A stretch of 64,000 nucleotides of DNA, taken from the NCBI RefSeq assembly GCF_008764245.1, contig NZ_VTQV01000003.1, forward strand, positions 64,249-128,248. The letters run 5' to 3'. Within the stretch, counting starts at the first letter, position 1. Each line of letters opens with the position of its first letter. The notes below the pieces were generated by a model, which saw only the letters and a list, made by a program, of their open reading frames with translations, was not told the DNA's origin and ran no database searches. Source of the DNA: Bacillus subtilis (GTDB lineage: Bacteria; Bacillota; Bacilli; Bacillales; Bacillaceae_C). The position numbers were made by a program, and so were the translations under genes. Below are positions 16,531 through 25,079 of this stretch, piece by piece.

Positions 16531-16573
16531 TTACCTGTAATAATTGTGCTAAAATAACGTTATAAACAGGTAA
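16531..16573. promoter_or_regulatory. inverted repeat around a possible promoter
   Basis: TTACCTGT (16531-16538) and ACAGGTAA (16566-16573) flank an AT-rich spacer that could hold a -10 element (TAAAAT). This looks like an operator. It precedes a strong GGAG site and a 29-codon frame. Confidence 0.4.
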
Positions 16574-16595
16574 ATAATCTGGAGTGAAAAATTTG

Positions 16596-16685
16596 ATGAA
16601 CCATACATTTATGAATAGTGATGAAAATCGCTTTGGTGAATCTTTACCCCCGGGTAATGGAAAGCCTTGGGATGATTTTTTCTGA
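16596..16685 (+). CDS. possible 29-residue peptide
   Basis: This is a short frame with ribosome-binding site GGAG (16581-16584), a TTG at 16593 and an ATG at 16596. The peptide is acidic and ends 'LPPGNGKPWDDFF', unusual in its Pro/Gly/Trp/Phe composition. No family is recognised. The inverted repeat upstream and the Rpn-family gene downstream are the only context. It could be non-coding. Confidence 0.3.
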   Translation: MNHTFMNSDENRFGESLPPGNGKPWDDFF

Positions 16686-16814
16686 AATTGACCCAGTAAC
16701 TTTACAGAAAGATTTTTGTTCAAAAACACTTGTTCTTATTGTGGGATTATGCTACTCTATACCTAGACCCTCATCATGGCAATGACACCACTACATCATA
16801 AAGGTTGTGGTACC

Positions 16815-17705
16815 ATGACTGTCCTCTCCATTGTAAAAGAAAAAACCTCCTCCTATACAAAACATGACCAACTGTTCAAACAACTGATTCACACATTTTT
16901 CAAAGAGTTTTTAGAAGTGTTTTTTCCAGAGGTGCATGAAAATATTGATTTTCATACAATTCGCCCATTATCGGAAGAGGTCTACACCGATTTGATTGAA
17001 GGAAGGACACGGCGTCTTGATATCGTTGTCGAAACGAAACTGAAGGGAACGGACGTAGTGATCATTGTCCATGTTGAGCCACAAAGTTCTGCTCAGACCT
17101 ATTTTCACGAACGCATGTATCAATATTTCAGTTTGCTCTACAACAAGTATCGGAAGCCTATTATCCCCATCGCTGTTCTAACTTACCCAGAAAACTGGGA
17201 AAAGAAAAAGTACATGATGGCATTTCCTTTTTTTCATGTATTGACGTTTAATTATCTAACCTTACATTTGCGCAAACAAAACTGGCGCAATTTTGTCCAT
17301 TCGGATAACCCAGCAGCGGCTGCATTAATCAGCAAAATGGGCTATACAGAAAAAGAAAGAGTTCAGGTGAAAATTGAATTCCTGAAAATGATGACAAGAA
17401 TGAAACTAGATCCGGCCAAACAGCGACTGATCTATGGATTCTTTGAAACATATTTAAAATTAAGTGATGAAGAGGAGGAAGAGCTAATGGAGGAAATTCA
17501 AAATTTGCCAGATGCCGAAAAAATTATGGAATTGCCCATTTCGTATGAAGAAAGAGGGAAGAAAATTGGTAGACAAGAAGGGAAGCAAGAAGGAAAACAA
17601 GAAGTTGCATTTCAAATGTTAAAAAAAGATCTTCCCCTTGATTTAATCGTTGAGGTTACCCAGATAGATCGACACGAGATTGAAAGGCTTCGTAAGCTGA
17701 TTTAA
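16815..17705 (+). CDS. Rpn-family recombination-promoting nuclease / putative transposase
   Basis: This protein of about 296 residues has the PD-(D/E)XK nuclease core of the Rpn/YhgA-like family: 'RRLDIVVETKL' with the catalytic Asp, then 'VIIVHVEPQSS' with the Glu-x-Gln-type motif (about residues 70-100). A long helical C-terminus includes the repetitive 'GRQEGKQEGKQEV' stretch typical of the family. Family members are DNA nucleases linked to RecA-independent recombination and usually occur in several copies. The ATG at 16815 is chosen; one at 16776 would add 13 residues. Confidence 0.88.
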   Translation: MTVLSIVKEKTSSYTKHDQLFKQLIHTFFKEFLEVFFPEVHENIDFHTIRPLSEEVYTDLIEGRTRRLDIVVETKLKGTDVVIIVHVEPQSSAQTYFHERMYQYFSLLYNKYRKPIIPIAVLTYPENWEKKKYMMAFPFFHVLTFNYLTLHLRKQNWRNFVHSDNPAAAALISKMGYTEKERVQVKIEFLKMMTRMKLDPAKQRLIYGFFETYLKLSDEEEEELMEEIQNLPDAEKIMELPISYEERGKKIGRQEGKQEGKQEVAFQMLKKDLPLDLIVEVTQIDRHEIERLRKLI

Positions 17706-17765
17706 ACTATTACCGTTTATGTATCGAGTAACAGCTTGTCATTTTTCAGCAGAAAATATAGCCAT

Positions 17766-17813
17766 AAAAAAGACACCCCAATGGTTAAAGATTGTGTCTA
17801 ACAATTGGGGTGG
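17766..17813 (-). terminator. terminator of the OsmC-family gene
   Basis: On the minus strand CACCCCAAT pairs with ATTGGGGTG across a loop of about 21 bases and is followed by TCTTTTTT. It could also act on the converging Rpn gene. Confidence 0.6.
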
Positions 17814-17856
17814 TCGTTGATATTGAAACCATCCAGGCTCGCGGTTCCCTTGTGTT

Positions 17857-18282
17857 TTATAAATTTTTTTTCCCAGCTACTCCGTTAATAGAATAGCTAA
17901 CGGTCATATCGACATTTAAAGAATGGGCAACGGAACAATATTTATCCTTCGATAATTGAATGGCACGTGCAACCTTATTTTCAGGCAATTCTCCTTCTAA
18001 AGAGTAATGGATATGAATATGGGTATAACGTTTTGGTACTTCCTCTGCACGGTCTCCGTTCACATCCATACTAAATGCGGTTGGTTCTATGCGCATTTTT
18101 TTCAATATGGAAATGATATCAATTCCCGTACACCCTGCTACAGAGAACAAAAGAAGTTCCATTGGTCTAGCTCCAGAGTTTTGGCCGCCTATTTCTTCAG
18201 CAGCATCCATTCGAATTTCATGTCCTGAGGCAGTCTTTCCCGAAAAGGCCATACTGCCTTGCCAATTTATTGTCGACTTCAT
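17857..18282 (-). CDS. OsmC family protein
   Basis: This 141-residue cytoplasmic protein has the OsmC/Ohr fold. 'GGQNSGARPMELLLFSVAGC' includes the first redox Cys of the family (residue about 51), and the C-terminal 'AIQLSKDKYCSVAHSLNVDM' carries the second. It belongs to the YhfA-like branch rather than Ohr. Members reduce organic peroxides or bind small thiols; the substrate cannot be told here. It is followed by its own terminator and preceded by a symporter gene in the same direction 37 bases away, so the two may be co-transcribed. Confidence 0.88.
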   Translation of the reverse strand: MKSTINWQGSMAFSGKTASGHEIRMDAAEEIGGQNSGARPMELLLFSVAGCTGIDIISILKKMRIEPTAFSMDVNGDRAEEVPKRYTHIHIHYSLEGELPENKVARAIQLSKDKYCSVAHSLNVDMTVSYSINGVAGKKNL

Positions 18283-18319
18283 TTTTTATCTCCTCTCATC
18301 TTTTACTATTTTAGGTTTT

Positions 18320-19552
18320 CTACTGGGAGACCTTTTGATTCGTATCAACCGAACCTTTTTCTTCCCACTTATTTAACATTACCGCATTTGCTGTATTTCC
18401 CACAACATTTAGTAATGTCCTAAAACCATCCGTTAGACGGTCAACACCGGCAACAAGCGCAATACCTGCAAGTGGAAGATCGGCAGCTGTCAACACAGTA
18501 GACATCATGATAATCCCCGCACCCGGTACACCTGCTGTACTGAATGAAACAACGAGGGCACTAATAATAATCGCCACAATTTGTGTACCAGTTAAGTGGA
18601 CATCAAATAGTTGCGCCACAAACAATGCGTTAAAAGTTTGCATAATACAAGCACCATCACGTTTTAAAGCTGTTCCTAATGGAATAGCAAAACCTGCAAT
18701 CTCCTCCTGCATTTTAAAAGAACTTTTCCCATTATCGATGGCGACGGGTAATGCGGCATTCGAGCTGGCTGTACCAAAGGCAATTCCGAACGTTGGTTGA
18801 AAACTTTTCCAAAAACGGATGGGCGAAATTTTGATTAGACTTAAGATGAAAGCATACGCGATGATCATAATGACGATGGCGATAATTAAACCAAGGATAT
18901 ACATGATTAATTTTTGCACAATATCAAAACCTTGGGTTGCAATAACCGAACTAATTAACGCAAAAACCCCAATTGGTGAGAACTTCAGAGCGATGAAAGT
19001 AATTTTTTCTATGATCCCGTGGAAGCTTTCAATAAATGAAAGAAATGGTTTAGAGCGCTCTCCAGCCATTCGAATCCCAATTACAAAGAGTATGGCTGTA
19101 AAAATAATTTGCAACAAATTACCGGTTGAAAAGGCGGCAAATGGATTGGTAGGAATAATCGAAACAAGCCAATCAATAATTCCTTGTCCTTCCGGAGCCT
19201 TCTGAGCTGCTACCTCGCCTAAATCACCAACCGTTTTTCCCGGTTTTAATATATAGGCAGTCACAAAACCAATAACGAGTGCAAGAATGTTCGTCATAAT
19301 ATATAAAAATATTAATTTCCACGTCAAGCGTCCTACTTTTTCCGAATTACCAATACTGGAAAAACCGACAATCAATGACGTAAATACGATCGGTACAACA
19401 ACAAACTGAATAACATTTAAAAAGGCCTTGCCCACTGGTGTTAACACATATTGATCAAGCTTTGGAACAAATTGTGGAAAAAAGAGATTTAGAATAATCC
19501 CAAAAATAATCCCCAAAACCAAACCAACTGTGATTTTCGTTGATAGTTTCAT
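18320..19552 (-). CDS. dicarboxylate/amino acid:cation symporter
   Basis: This 410-residue sodium- or proton-coupled carrier belongs to the DAACS family (GltP/GltT/DctA relatives). It has about eight membrane helices plus two re-entrant loops. The substrate-binding signatures are present: a Ser-rich 'FGTASSNAALP' in hairpin 1 and 'GVPGAGIIM' in hairpin 2, with 'GVDRLTDGFRTLLNVVGN' following. The ATG at 19552 is preferred because GGAGGG lies just upstream; a longer open frame to 19681 has no support. Glutamate, aspartate or a C4-dicarboxylate is the probable substrate. Confidence 0.9.
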   Translation of the reverse strand: MKLSTKITVGLVLGIIFGIILNLFFPQFVPKLDQYVLTPVGKAFLNVIQFVVVPIVFTSLIVGFSSIGNSEKVGRLTWKLIFLYIMTNILALVIGFVTAYILKPGKTVGDLGEVAAQKAPEGQGIIDWLVSIIPTNPFAAFSTGNLLQIIFTAILFVIGIRMAGERSKPFLSFIESFHGIIEKITFIALKFSPIGVFALISSVIATQGFDIVQKLIMYILGLIIAIVIMIIAYAFILSLIKISPIRFWKSFQPTFGIAFGTASSNAALPVAIDNGKSSFKMQEEIAGFAIPLGTALKRDGACIMQTFNALFVAQLFDVHLTGTQIVAIIISALVVSFSTAGVPGAGIIMMSTVLTAADLPLAGIALVAGVDRLTDGFRTLLNVVGNTANAVMLNKWEEKGSVDTNQKVSQ

Positions 19553-19890
19553 ATTCGCCCTCCATAATTCCAACAAAAAAGATAGGAATAATATATTAAA
19601 TTCTGATAGGATTGTCAAGCAGGAAATGAAATAGTATCCGCTTTTCACTAGGATGAAATTCTGAACTTTTGCCCCCGACACTATGTATATACAGAATGAT
19701 TTTAAATTTAAACACCTGTAATATTCCTACTTACATATAAAAACACCACTACGAAAAATGGTTATTGTTGTTATTCTTTTTCTATTTCTTATTCTTCTTC
19801 TTGTTCACGCATCGTTGCACCGAATCGGCCACGAATCGATTTTCATTATGTTTATAGCAAATAAAAGCGTATGATCACGTAGTACTTATT
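19553..19890. other. intergenic, nothing recognisable
   Basis: This is an AT-rich gap upstream of the symporter gene that presumably holds its promoter. No gene, repeat or known RNA motif is apparent. Confidence 0.4.
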
Positions 19891-19935
19891 AGAAAAAAAT
19901 CAAATGGCTACAATCTACCTGGATGTAACCATTTG
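19891..19935 (-). terminator. terminator downstream of a small gene
   Basis: On the minus strand CAAATGGTTACA pairs with TGTAGCCATTTG and is followed by ATTTTTTT. It supports transcription of the small frame at 20017-20154. Confidence 0.7.
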
Positions 19936-20016
19936 CAATTTGAGTTACTGTCCTTGTAGGTATAAGAGTCTCTTCGTTATTTTGAATCAATGGATCATGA
20001 GAACAAGACATGACTG

Positions 20017-20154
20017 TCACTCATAAATTTTGTCCGCATTTTTATAACGGATTTGCTCAGACTTAACAGTTTGTTTGTCCGTATTATCCTTCCTACCTAT
20101 ACCTTTTGAGTTTTTGTGATTAGTTGCTCCCCGGACTTTTCCTTTTTCAGTCAC
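20017..20154 (-). CDS. small basic hypothetical protein (45 residues)
   Basis: A GTG start sits nine bases from a strong ribosome-binding site (GGAGGGAGG on the minus strand). The 45-residue product is Lys-, Asn- and Gly-rich ('MTEKGKVRGATNHKNSKGIG', ending 'YKNADKIYE'), hydrophilic and without a membrane segment, much like small spore-associated proteins of Bacillaceae. Its own terminator lies about 80 bases downstream. No family is recognised. Confidence 0.55.
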   Translation of the reverse strand: MTEKGKVRGATNHKNSKGIGRKDNTDKQTVKSEQIRYKNADKIYE

Positions 20155-20280
20155 CTAATATATTCCTCCCTCCATCAAATGAAAATCTATCTCGTATCAT
20201 GCCCCATTTTTTCATTCAAATTACTGACCTTTCTCTCCTTAACCAAATCTTAAATATGATTTTAATGGGAACGTCTCCTT

Positions 20281-20520
20281 AAAATGGGTTTCTCCCGACC
20301 GAAATGGGTTTCCATGGGGATAAATGGGTCTCTCCGGTGAAGAATGGGTTTCCAGTGGAAAAAATGGGTATCATTCGCGCAAAATGGGTTTCCAGTGGAG
20401 GAAATGGGTTTCTCTCGCTCTAAATGGGTTTCCATGGGGATAAATGGGTTTCTCCGGCGAAGAACGGGTTTCCGGTGGAAAAGTGGGTTTCTCCCGTGCG
20501 AAATGGGTTCCCCCGCACAT
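20281..20520. repeat. tandem array of a degenerate 20-bp unit
   Basis: About 12 units each begin AAATGGGTTTC and continue with a variable half such as CATGGGGAT, CAGTGGAAA or TCTCCGGCGA. Unit length is 20-21 bp. Two variable halves alternate (CCATGGGG/CCAGTGG and CTCCGG/CTCCCG), which suggests a 40-bp higher-order period. Both strands are open for long stretches because of composition, but no ribosome-binding site supports a gene. Degenerate copies continue to about 20580. Confidence 0.8.
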
Positions 20521-20688
20521 AATAGAATAGGTTTCTTCACCCTGAAAGGGGCTACTTCTCCTTTTGAACGGGTTTCTCAGCTATTGCGGAAAAATTTCGC
20601 ATAATAAAAAGCAAATTTGTGATATAAATCACATTAATTTATCTATTGATCGGATATGATAAAATATAAGTGCACAGGAGGGATAGAA

Positions 20689-21093
20689 GTGACAGAACCT
20701 CGTTTACAAACGTTGTATAGCCAAATTGGTGCGGAAATGGTAGAGAAGTTAGTCCAAGCCTTTTATCCGAAGGTTTATGCGAACCCAGTGATTAGCCCGC
20801 TTTTTGAAGGGGATATGGAGGAAATTATGGAGAAGCAGCGCATGTTTCTTACCCAGTTTCTCGGAGGACCTCCTTTATATAGCCAAGTGTATGGTCCCCC
20901 CGCGATGAGACGGCGCCATCTTCCCTTTGAAATAACGCCGATTCGTGCTGAAAATTGGTTGAAATGTATGAAAGAAGCTTTTGATGAGGTGGGATTGAGT
21001 GATCATCCAGCAGGAGATTTTTTCTTTCAACGTCTTACCCAGGTTGCTGCGATAATGGTGAATAGTGAAGATATCGAGGATTCCCAAGAGTAA
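20689..21093 (+). CDS. group II truncated haemoglobin (YjbI-like)
   Basis: This 134-residue haem protein has the TrHb fold. 'LVQAFYPKVYANPVISPLFE' covers helices B to E, 'FLTQFLGGPPLYSQVYG' the E helix region, and 'MRRRHLPFEITPIRAENWLK' carries the proximal His (about residue 76) with the C-terminal Trp of group II. It binds oxygen or nitric oxide in the cytoplasm. GTG at 20689 is chosen because AGGAGGG (20677-20683) is well spaced. The Bacillus relative YjbI works next to the SpxH/YjbH adaptor, which is not seen here. Confidence 0.92.
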   Translation: MTEPRLQTLYSQIGAEMVEKLVQAFYPKVYANPVISPLFEGDMEEIMEKQRMFLTQFLGGPPLYSQVYGPPAMRRRHLPFEITPIRAENWLKCMKEAFDEVGLSDHPAGDFFFQRLTQVAAIMVNSEDIEDSQE

Positions 21094-21132
21094 CGGGGAG
21101 TCCCATTATTTGTGAGAGATGAGGAATATTAG

Positions 21133-21588
21133 TTGAATACAATTTACACAATCCTTGTTTTTATACACATCTTTTCGGCCATTCTTGGAATGGGACCTGG
21201 GTTTGTCTTGAGCTTCATTCCGAAATCGGCCCAGACGATGACAGAATTGCGCCATGCTTATAAAATAAAACATCAGCTCCATATTATCGTTATGATAGGT
21301 GGCACCTTATTGTTGATTACCGGTTTACTAATGGGCATGATCCATCCTTACCTTTTTCGAATGGGCTGGTATATCGTAAGCATGATTCTATTTTTTGTTG
21401 CTCTTGCCATGGGGCCATTTGTTTTAAAACCTTTATCCGTTCCCGTTAAAGAAATTGTCAACCAACATCAAGGAGAAGAAATACCGGAAGCATATTTTCG
21501 CTTATCTAAAAAACTAGGTTTCTATGAAAATATTGAAAATCTCTTCTTCCTGATCATCATTATCTTAATGATCTTAAAACCCTTTTAA
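21133..21588 (+). CDS. DUF2269 family membrane protein
   Basis: This 151-residue protein has four predicted membrane helices. The family opening 'LVFIHIFSAILGMGPGFVLS' and the loop 'KHQLHIIVMIGGTLLLITGL' contain His residues often conserved in this family. Function is unknown. It starts at TTG (21133) after GAGAGATGAGG. It lies 39 bases after the truncated haemoglobin gene and is followed by a good terminator, so the two form a likely operon. Confidence 0.82.
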   Translation: MNTIYTILVFIHIFSAILGMGPGFVLSFIPKSAQTMTELRHAYKIKHQLHIIVMIGGTLLLITGLLMGMIHPYLFRMGWYIVSMILFFVALAMGPFVLKPLSVPVKEIVNQHQGEEIPEAYFRLSKKLGFYENIENLFFLIIIILMILKPF

Positions 21589-21618
21589 CCATCCTAATTA
21601 CTTGGATGGTTATTTTTT
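21587..21618 (+). terminator. terminator of the haemoglobin-DUF2269 operon
   Basis: AACCATCC pairs with GGATGGTT across a 9-base loop, followed by ATTTTTT. The stem includes the stop codon. Confidence 0.85.
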
Positions 21619-21693
21619 GCCTAGTTAGGGAGGAAAAGTTCAGATGGGTGGTGAAGTGATACAGATGAAAAATAAAAAAGGGGAGCGAAAAGG

Positions 21694-22650
21694 ATGAATA
21701 AAACCTTAAAGTTCCGGGATGATGGTACATTTACGATCGTTCAGTTTACGGATGTGGAGTTTATCGATGAATTTGATCATGATCCTGATTCACCTAAGTT
21801 GGATAAGGAAACACGTTGTTTAATGGAGATGGTGATTCGCGAGGAACAACCAGATCTCATTGTTTTTTCCGGAGATGTGATTGCTAGTGCGAGAACGAGA
21901 GACCCGATCCAATCGTTTCGTCATGCAGTGGCGGTTGCTGAGGATCATCAAGTTCTATGGGCCGCTGTTTTTGGAAATCATGATTCCGAGGGGAGTGTTT
22001 CGAGAAAACAAATGCATAGGGTTCAACTGGAGCATGAATATTGCGTGGCGAAAGAGGATCCACCGGGGGTAAGTGGTGCGGGAAACTATGTACTGACGGT
22101 TATGAATGATCAAGATGAGGTGGCCGCTGCGCTATATTTTTTGGATAGTGGCGATTATTCCCCATTTGGTGGGTATGATTGGATTCGAAGGGATCAGATT
22201 AACTGGTATGTTTCAACGTCCCAGGCATTAACAGAACAAAATGGAGGAACCCCTTTACCAGCGCTTGCCTTTTTTCATATACCGTTACCAGAATATAATG
22301 AGGCTTGGGAGCATTATATTTGTTACGGCCATCGATTAGACGGAAAATGTCATACGCCAATGCTAAATTCAGGATTTTTTTCAGCGATGGTGGAAATGGG
22401 CGATGTGATGGGGACCTTCGTTGGTCATGACCATGCCAATGATTTTTGCAGTACACTCCATGGGATTCGACTCTGTTATGGCCGTGCGACGAAATATGTA
22501 AGTTACATTGACAATGAGCGCAATGACTATTTTCCAACAGGAGCGCGTGTCATCAAATTGCAGGCAGGAGCGCGGGAATTTGACACATGGATTCGCCAAA
22601 ATGACGGGTCTGTCGTGCATGAGCAACCCGTACACTATCCAGAAAGATAG
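21694..22650 (+). CDS. metallophosphoesterase family protein
   Basis: This 318-residue protein has calcineurin-like phosphoesterase motifs in order: 'VQFTDVEFIDEF' (residues about 16-27, motif I modified, Asp for the usual His), 'VFSGDVI' (motif II), 'FGNHDSEG' (motif III), 'FFHIPLPEY' and 'FVGHDHAND' (motif V). It resembles cytosolic DUF-type phosphodiesterases related to purple acid phosphatases. No signal peptide is present. The substrate is unknown. It has its own terminator. Confidence 0.88.
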   Translation: MNKTLKFRDDGTFTIVQFTDVEFIDEFDHDPDSPKLDKETRCLMEMVIREEQPDLIVFSGDVIASARTRDPIQSFRHAVAVAEDHQVLWAAVFGNHDSEGSVSRKQMHRVQLEHEYCVAKEDPPGVSGAGNYVLTVMNDQDEVAAALYFLDSGDYSPFGGYDWIRRDQINWYVSTSQALTEQNGGTPLPALAFFHIPLPEYNEAWEHYICYGHRLDGKCHTPMLNSGFFSAMVEMGDVMGTFVGHDHANDFCSTLHGIRLCYGRATKYVSYIDNERNDYFPTGARVIKLQAGAREFDTWIRQNDGSVVHEQPVHYPER

Positions 22651-22681
22651 ATCGAAAGAAGAGTGTGGAGAAAAAACAGTG

Positions 22682-22714
22682 ATCCATCCTTGGTTTAAGG
22701 ATGGATATTTTTTT
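22682..22714 (+). terminator. terminator of the phosphoesterase gene
   Basis: A perfect 10-bp stem ATCCATCCTT/AAGGATGGAT with a 5-base loop and TTTTTTTT tail. Confidence 0.9.
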
Positions 22715-22831
22715 GCGGGAAAAATGCCAATTCTATCGTAGCCAAAAAGAACTAGTGATTCAGCCACTTTTTATACATAATGACTTTCGTTATGATACAG
22801 ACAGAATTCAATGAAAAAGGGAGTTTAGCTT

Positions 22832-24238
22832 GTGAAAAAATATTATTATGTCTGGCTGTTGGCCTTTTTATTATTGACGGCATGTGCGGGGAAGGATACA
22901 GAACCGGCGGAACCTCAAAAGGACGTTTCTGCCGAAGAAGTGGCTACAAAGGATGAAGGGGAAGCTGTGAAAAATGATGGTCAAACAGAAGCGGAGGAAT
23001 ATGTGCCTAAAGAGGTGCAGTATTATGAAATCGAAAATCCTGGGCGGGATGTAACGGAGCTTGAAAAAGAATTGCTGCGTTATCCCGGGATTTATAGTGG
23101 AGACGATTATGATGAGGCGAAAGTGAAGGAGGCGCTCGACAAATTACCAGATGATCTGACAGAGGCGGAATACTTAGAAGAACTCAAGTACTTACTAACA
23201 GAGGATTATCACGAAGAGCTGGAAACTTTCCTCCATTTTGATTCCTCAGTAGAAGTAGATGTTGTTCGCCCTGATGAAACGATTGACTCCCCGAATGTCA
23301 AAACGGCTCATTATGCGATTTTGATTGATGCTAGCGGAAGCATGAAGGCAATGGTGGGGAATAAAAATCGCATGGATGCGGCAAAAGAGGCAGTATTAGA
23401 GTTTGCGGAACAGATTCCAGAAAACGCCACGATCTCCATGCGAGTTTATGGTCATAAGGGGTCGGGAAGTGACGCGGATAAAGAATTATCCTGTACAAGT
23501 ACAGAGAACTTTTATAATGGAAATTTTGAAGATGGAAAATTTAAGAAAGCTCTTGAAAAAGTAAAACCTGCGGGCTGGACACCGATTGGTCTGGCCTTAG
23601 AAACAGTGAAAGAGGATATTCCAGAAAACACAGATGATGTGATTGTCTATGTCGTAAGTGATGGCATTGAAACGTGTGGAGGAGACCCGGTGAAAGCAGC
23701 CGAGGATTTAGTGTCGGCCGATATCGAGACGGTCGTTAATATTATCGGTTTTGACGTAGATAACGAAGGGCAAAAGTTATTAAAAGAAGTGGCAAGTGCT
23801 GGAAATGGTGAATTCACGTATGTTGATTCAGAACAGGATTTGAAAAAATATTTAAGAGCCCAATATCAAGAAATTCAACAGGCATGGTATGAGTGGAAAG
23901 AGGCTGGAAAGCAACAGGCCTATGAATCAAAGGAAGAAAAGAAAAAGCTCGCTTATGAGACAAAAGAAAGCATGAAAAGGAAAAGTTATCAAGAAAAAGA
24001 ACGAATGAAGAAAGCCCAACAATATTTAAAGGAAAAATTTGATGAAATAGGCCATCCTGCTTCATCCCCTCTCTATTCATTGGTTGTGGATTATGGAAAG
24101 GAAAAATATCGCTATGCTGTGGACGTTGGAACTAAAGCTTATCGGGAAAGTGTAGAAAGTGGGAGAAAACAATATCGAGATTATGTCGAGGAAGGAAATG
24201 AGAAAATTAGAGAAACGATTAAAAAGAAAAACGAATAA
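22832..24238 (+). CDS. VWA-domain lipoprotein
   Basis: This 468-residue protein has a lipoprotein signal peptide with lipobox 'LLTAC' (Cys about residue 18), then an acidic linker. The von Willebrand factor A domain (about residues 155-335) has the metal site 'LIDASGSMK' plus 'GWTPIGLAL' and 'VVSDGIETCGGDP'. The C-terminal 120 residues are a Lys/Glu/Tyr-rich helical region with repeated 'YESKEEKKK', 'YETKESMKR' and 'YQEKERMKK' blocks. It is anchored outside the membrane, probably as a protein- or wall-binding factor; B. subtilis YwmC/YwmD are the nearest known type. Confidence 0.85.
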   Translation: MKKYYYVWLLAFLLLTACAGKDTEPAEPQKDVSAEEVATKDEGEAVKNDGQTEAEEYVPKEVQYYEIENPGRDVTELEKELLRYPGIYSGDDYDEAKVKEALDKLPDDLTEAEYLEELKYLLTEDYHEELETFLHFDSSVEVDVVRPDETIDSPNVKTAHYAILIDASGSMKAMVGNKNRMDAAKEAVLEFAEQIPENATISMRVYGHKGSGSDADKELSCTSTENFYNGNFEDGKFKKALEKVKPAGWTPIGLALETVKEDIPENTDDVIVYVVSDGIETCGGDPVKAAEDLVSADIETVVNIIGFDVDNEGQKLLKEVASAGNGEFTYVDSEQDLKKYLRAQYQEIQQAWYEWKEAGKQQAYESKEEKKKLAYETKESMKRKSYQEKERMKKAQQYLKEKFDEIGHPASSPLYSLVVDYGKEKYRYAVDVGTKAYRESVESGRKQYRDYVEEGNEKIRETIKKKNE

Positions 24239-24277
24239 TCAGGAAGTATAGGCCAACAGGACGTTGGCCAAAACGGC

Positions 24278-24953
24278 GAAGATGTAGATCGAAGAGGTGT
24301 TTGGATGTACGAAACCACGGAGGAAATGCCAAGATGTAGATCCAAAGCGTGTTTGGATCTACGAAATCGCGGAGGGAGTGACAAAACGTAGATCCAAAGC
24401 GTGTTTGGGTGTACGAAATCGCGGAGGAAGTGGCAAAACGTAGATCCAAAGCGTGTTTGGATATACAAAATCGCGGAGGAAGTGGCAAAACGTAGATCCA
24501 AAGTGTATTTGGGTGTACGAAATCGCGGAGGAAGTGGCAAAACGTAGATCCAAAGCGTGTTTGGATCTACGAAATCGCGGAGGGAGTGACAAAACGTAGA
24601 TCCAAAGCGTGTTTGGGTGTACGAAATCGCGGAGGAAGTGGCAAAACGTAGATCCAAAGCGTGTTTGGATATACAAAATCGCGGAGGAAGTGGCAAAACG
24701 TAGATCCAAAGTGTATTTGGGTGTACGAAATCGCGGAGGAAGTGGCAAAACGTAGATCCAAAGCGTGTTTGGATCTACGAAATCGCGGAGGAAGTGGCAA
24801 AACGTAGATCCAAAGCGTGTTTGGATCTACGAAATCGCGGAAGAAGTGGCAAAGCATAGACCCAAAGCGTGTTTGGATGTACGAAATCGCGGAGGGAGTA
24901 GCAAAACGTAGATCCAAAGTGTGTTTGGATGTAGGAAACCGCAGAGCATCTAA
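24278..24953. repeat. tandem array of 13 hairpin-forming 52-bp units
   Basis: Each 52-bp unit contains a hairpin GTAGATCCAAA-GCGTG-TTTGGATCTAC (11-bp stem in the best copies) followed by GAAATCGCGGAGGAAGTGGC. Units 2-5 (about 24328-24535) are repeated nearly perfectly as units 6-9, a 208-bp higher-order duplication. The outer units are more diverged. Because 52 is not a multiple of three, open frames on the minus strand cycle through three phases and are not credible genes. It sits between the VWA lipoprotein and a chemoreceptor gene. Confidence 0.9.
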
Positions 24954-25012
24954 CGAAGACGAGAGGACGTGGCGCCTTTAGACGTTGGAAGTGTTTTTTT
25001 ACTTTCCGTACC

Positions 25013-25039
25013 TAAACAAATCATTCTCTGGGACGATAT
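25013..25039 (+). promoter_or_regulatory. sigma-D promoter of a chemoreceptor gene
   Basis: TAAA (25013-25016), a 15-base spacer and GACGATAT (25032-25039) match the sigma-D consensus in 11 of 12 positions, about 40 bases before the start codon. Confidence 0.75.
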
Positions 25040-25079
25040 AATCTGTAGAAAGATTCAAATTTCCGAGAGGGACGATTAG

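Noticed and set aside
20262-20604. Overlapping open frames on both strands of the 20-bp array
   Set aside because: They arise from repeat composition, lack ribosome-binding sites and do not resemble known proteins.
24181-24917. Long minus-strand open frames (up to 171 codons) across the 52-bp array
   Set aside because: They are products of the repeat: the 52-bp unit cycles through all three frames, there is no ribosome-binding site, and several overlapping frames look alike.
24278-24953. Possible CRISPR array
   Set aside because: Units are directly abutting with no unique spacers, and no cas genes are nearby.
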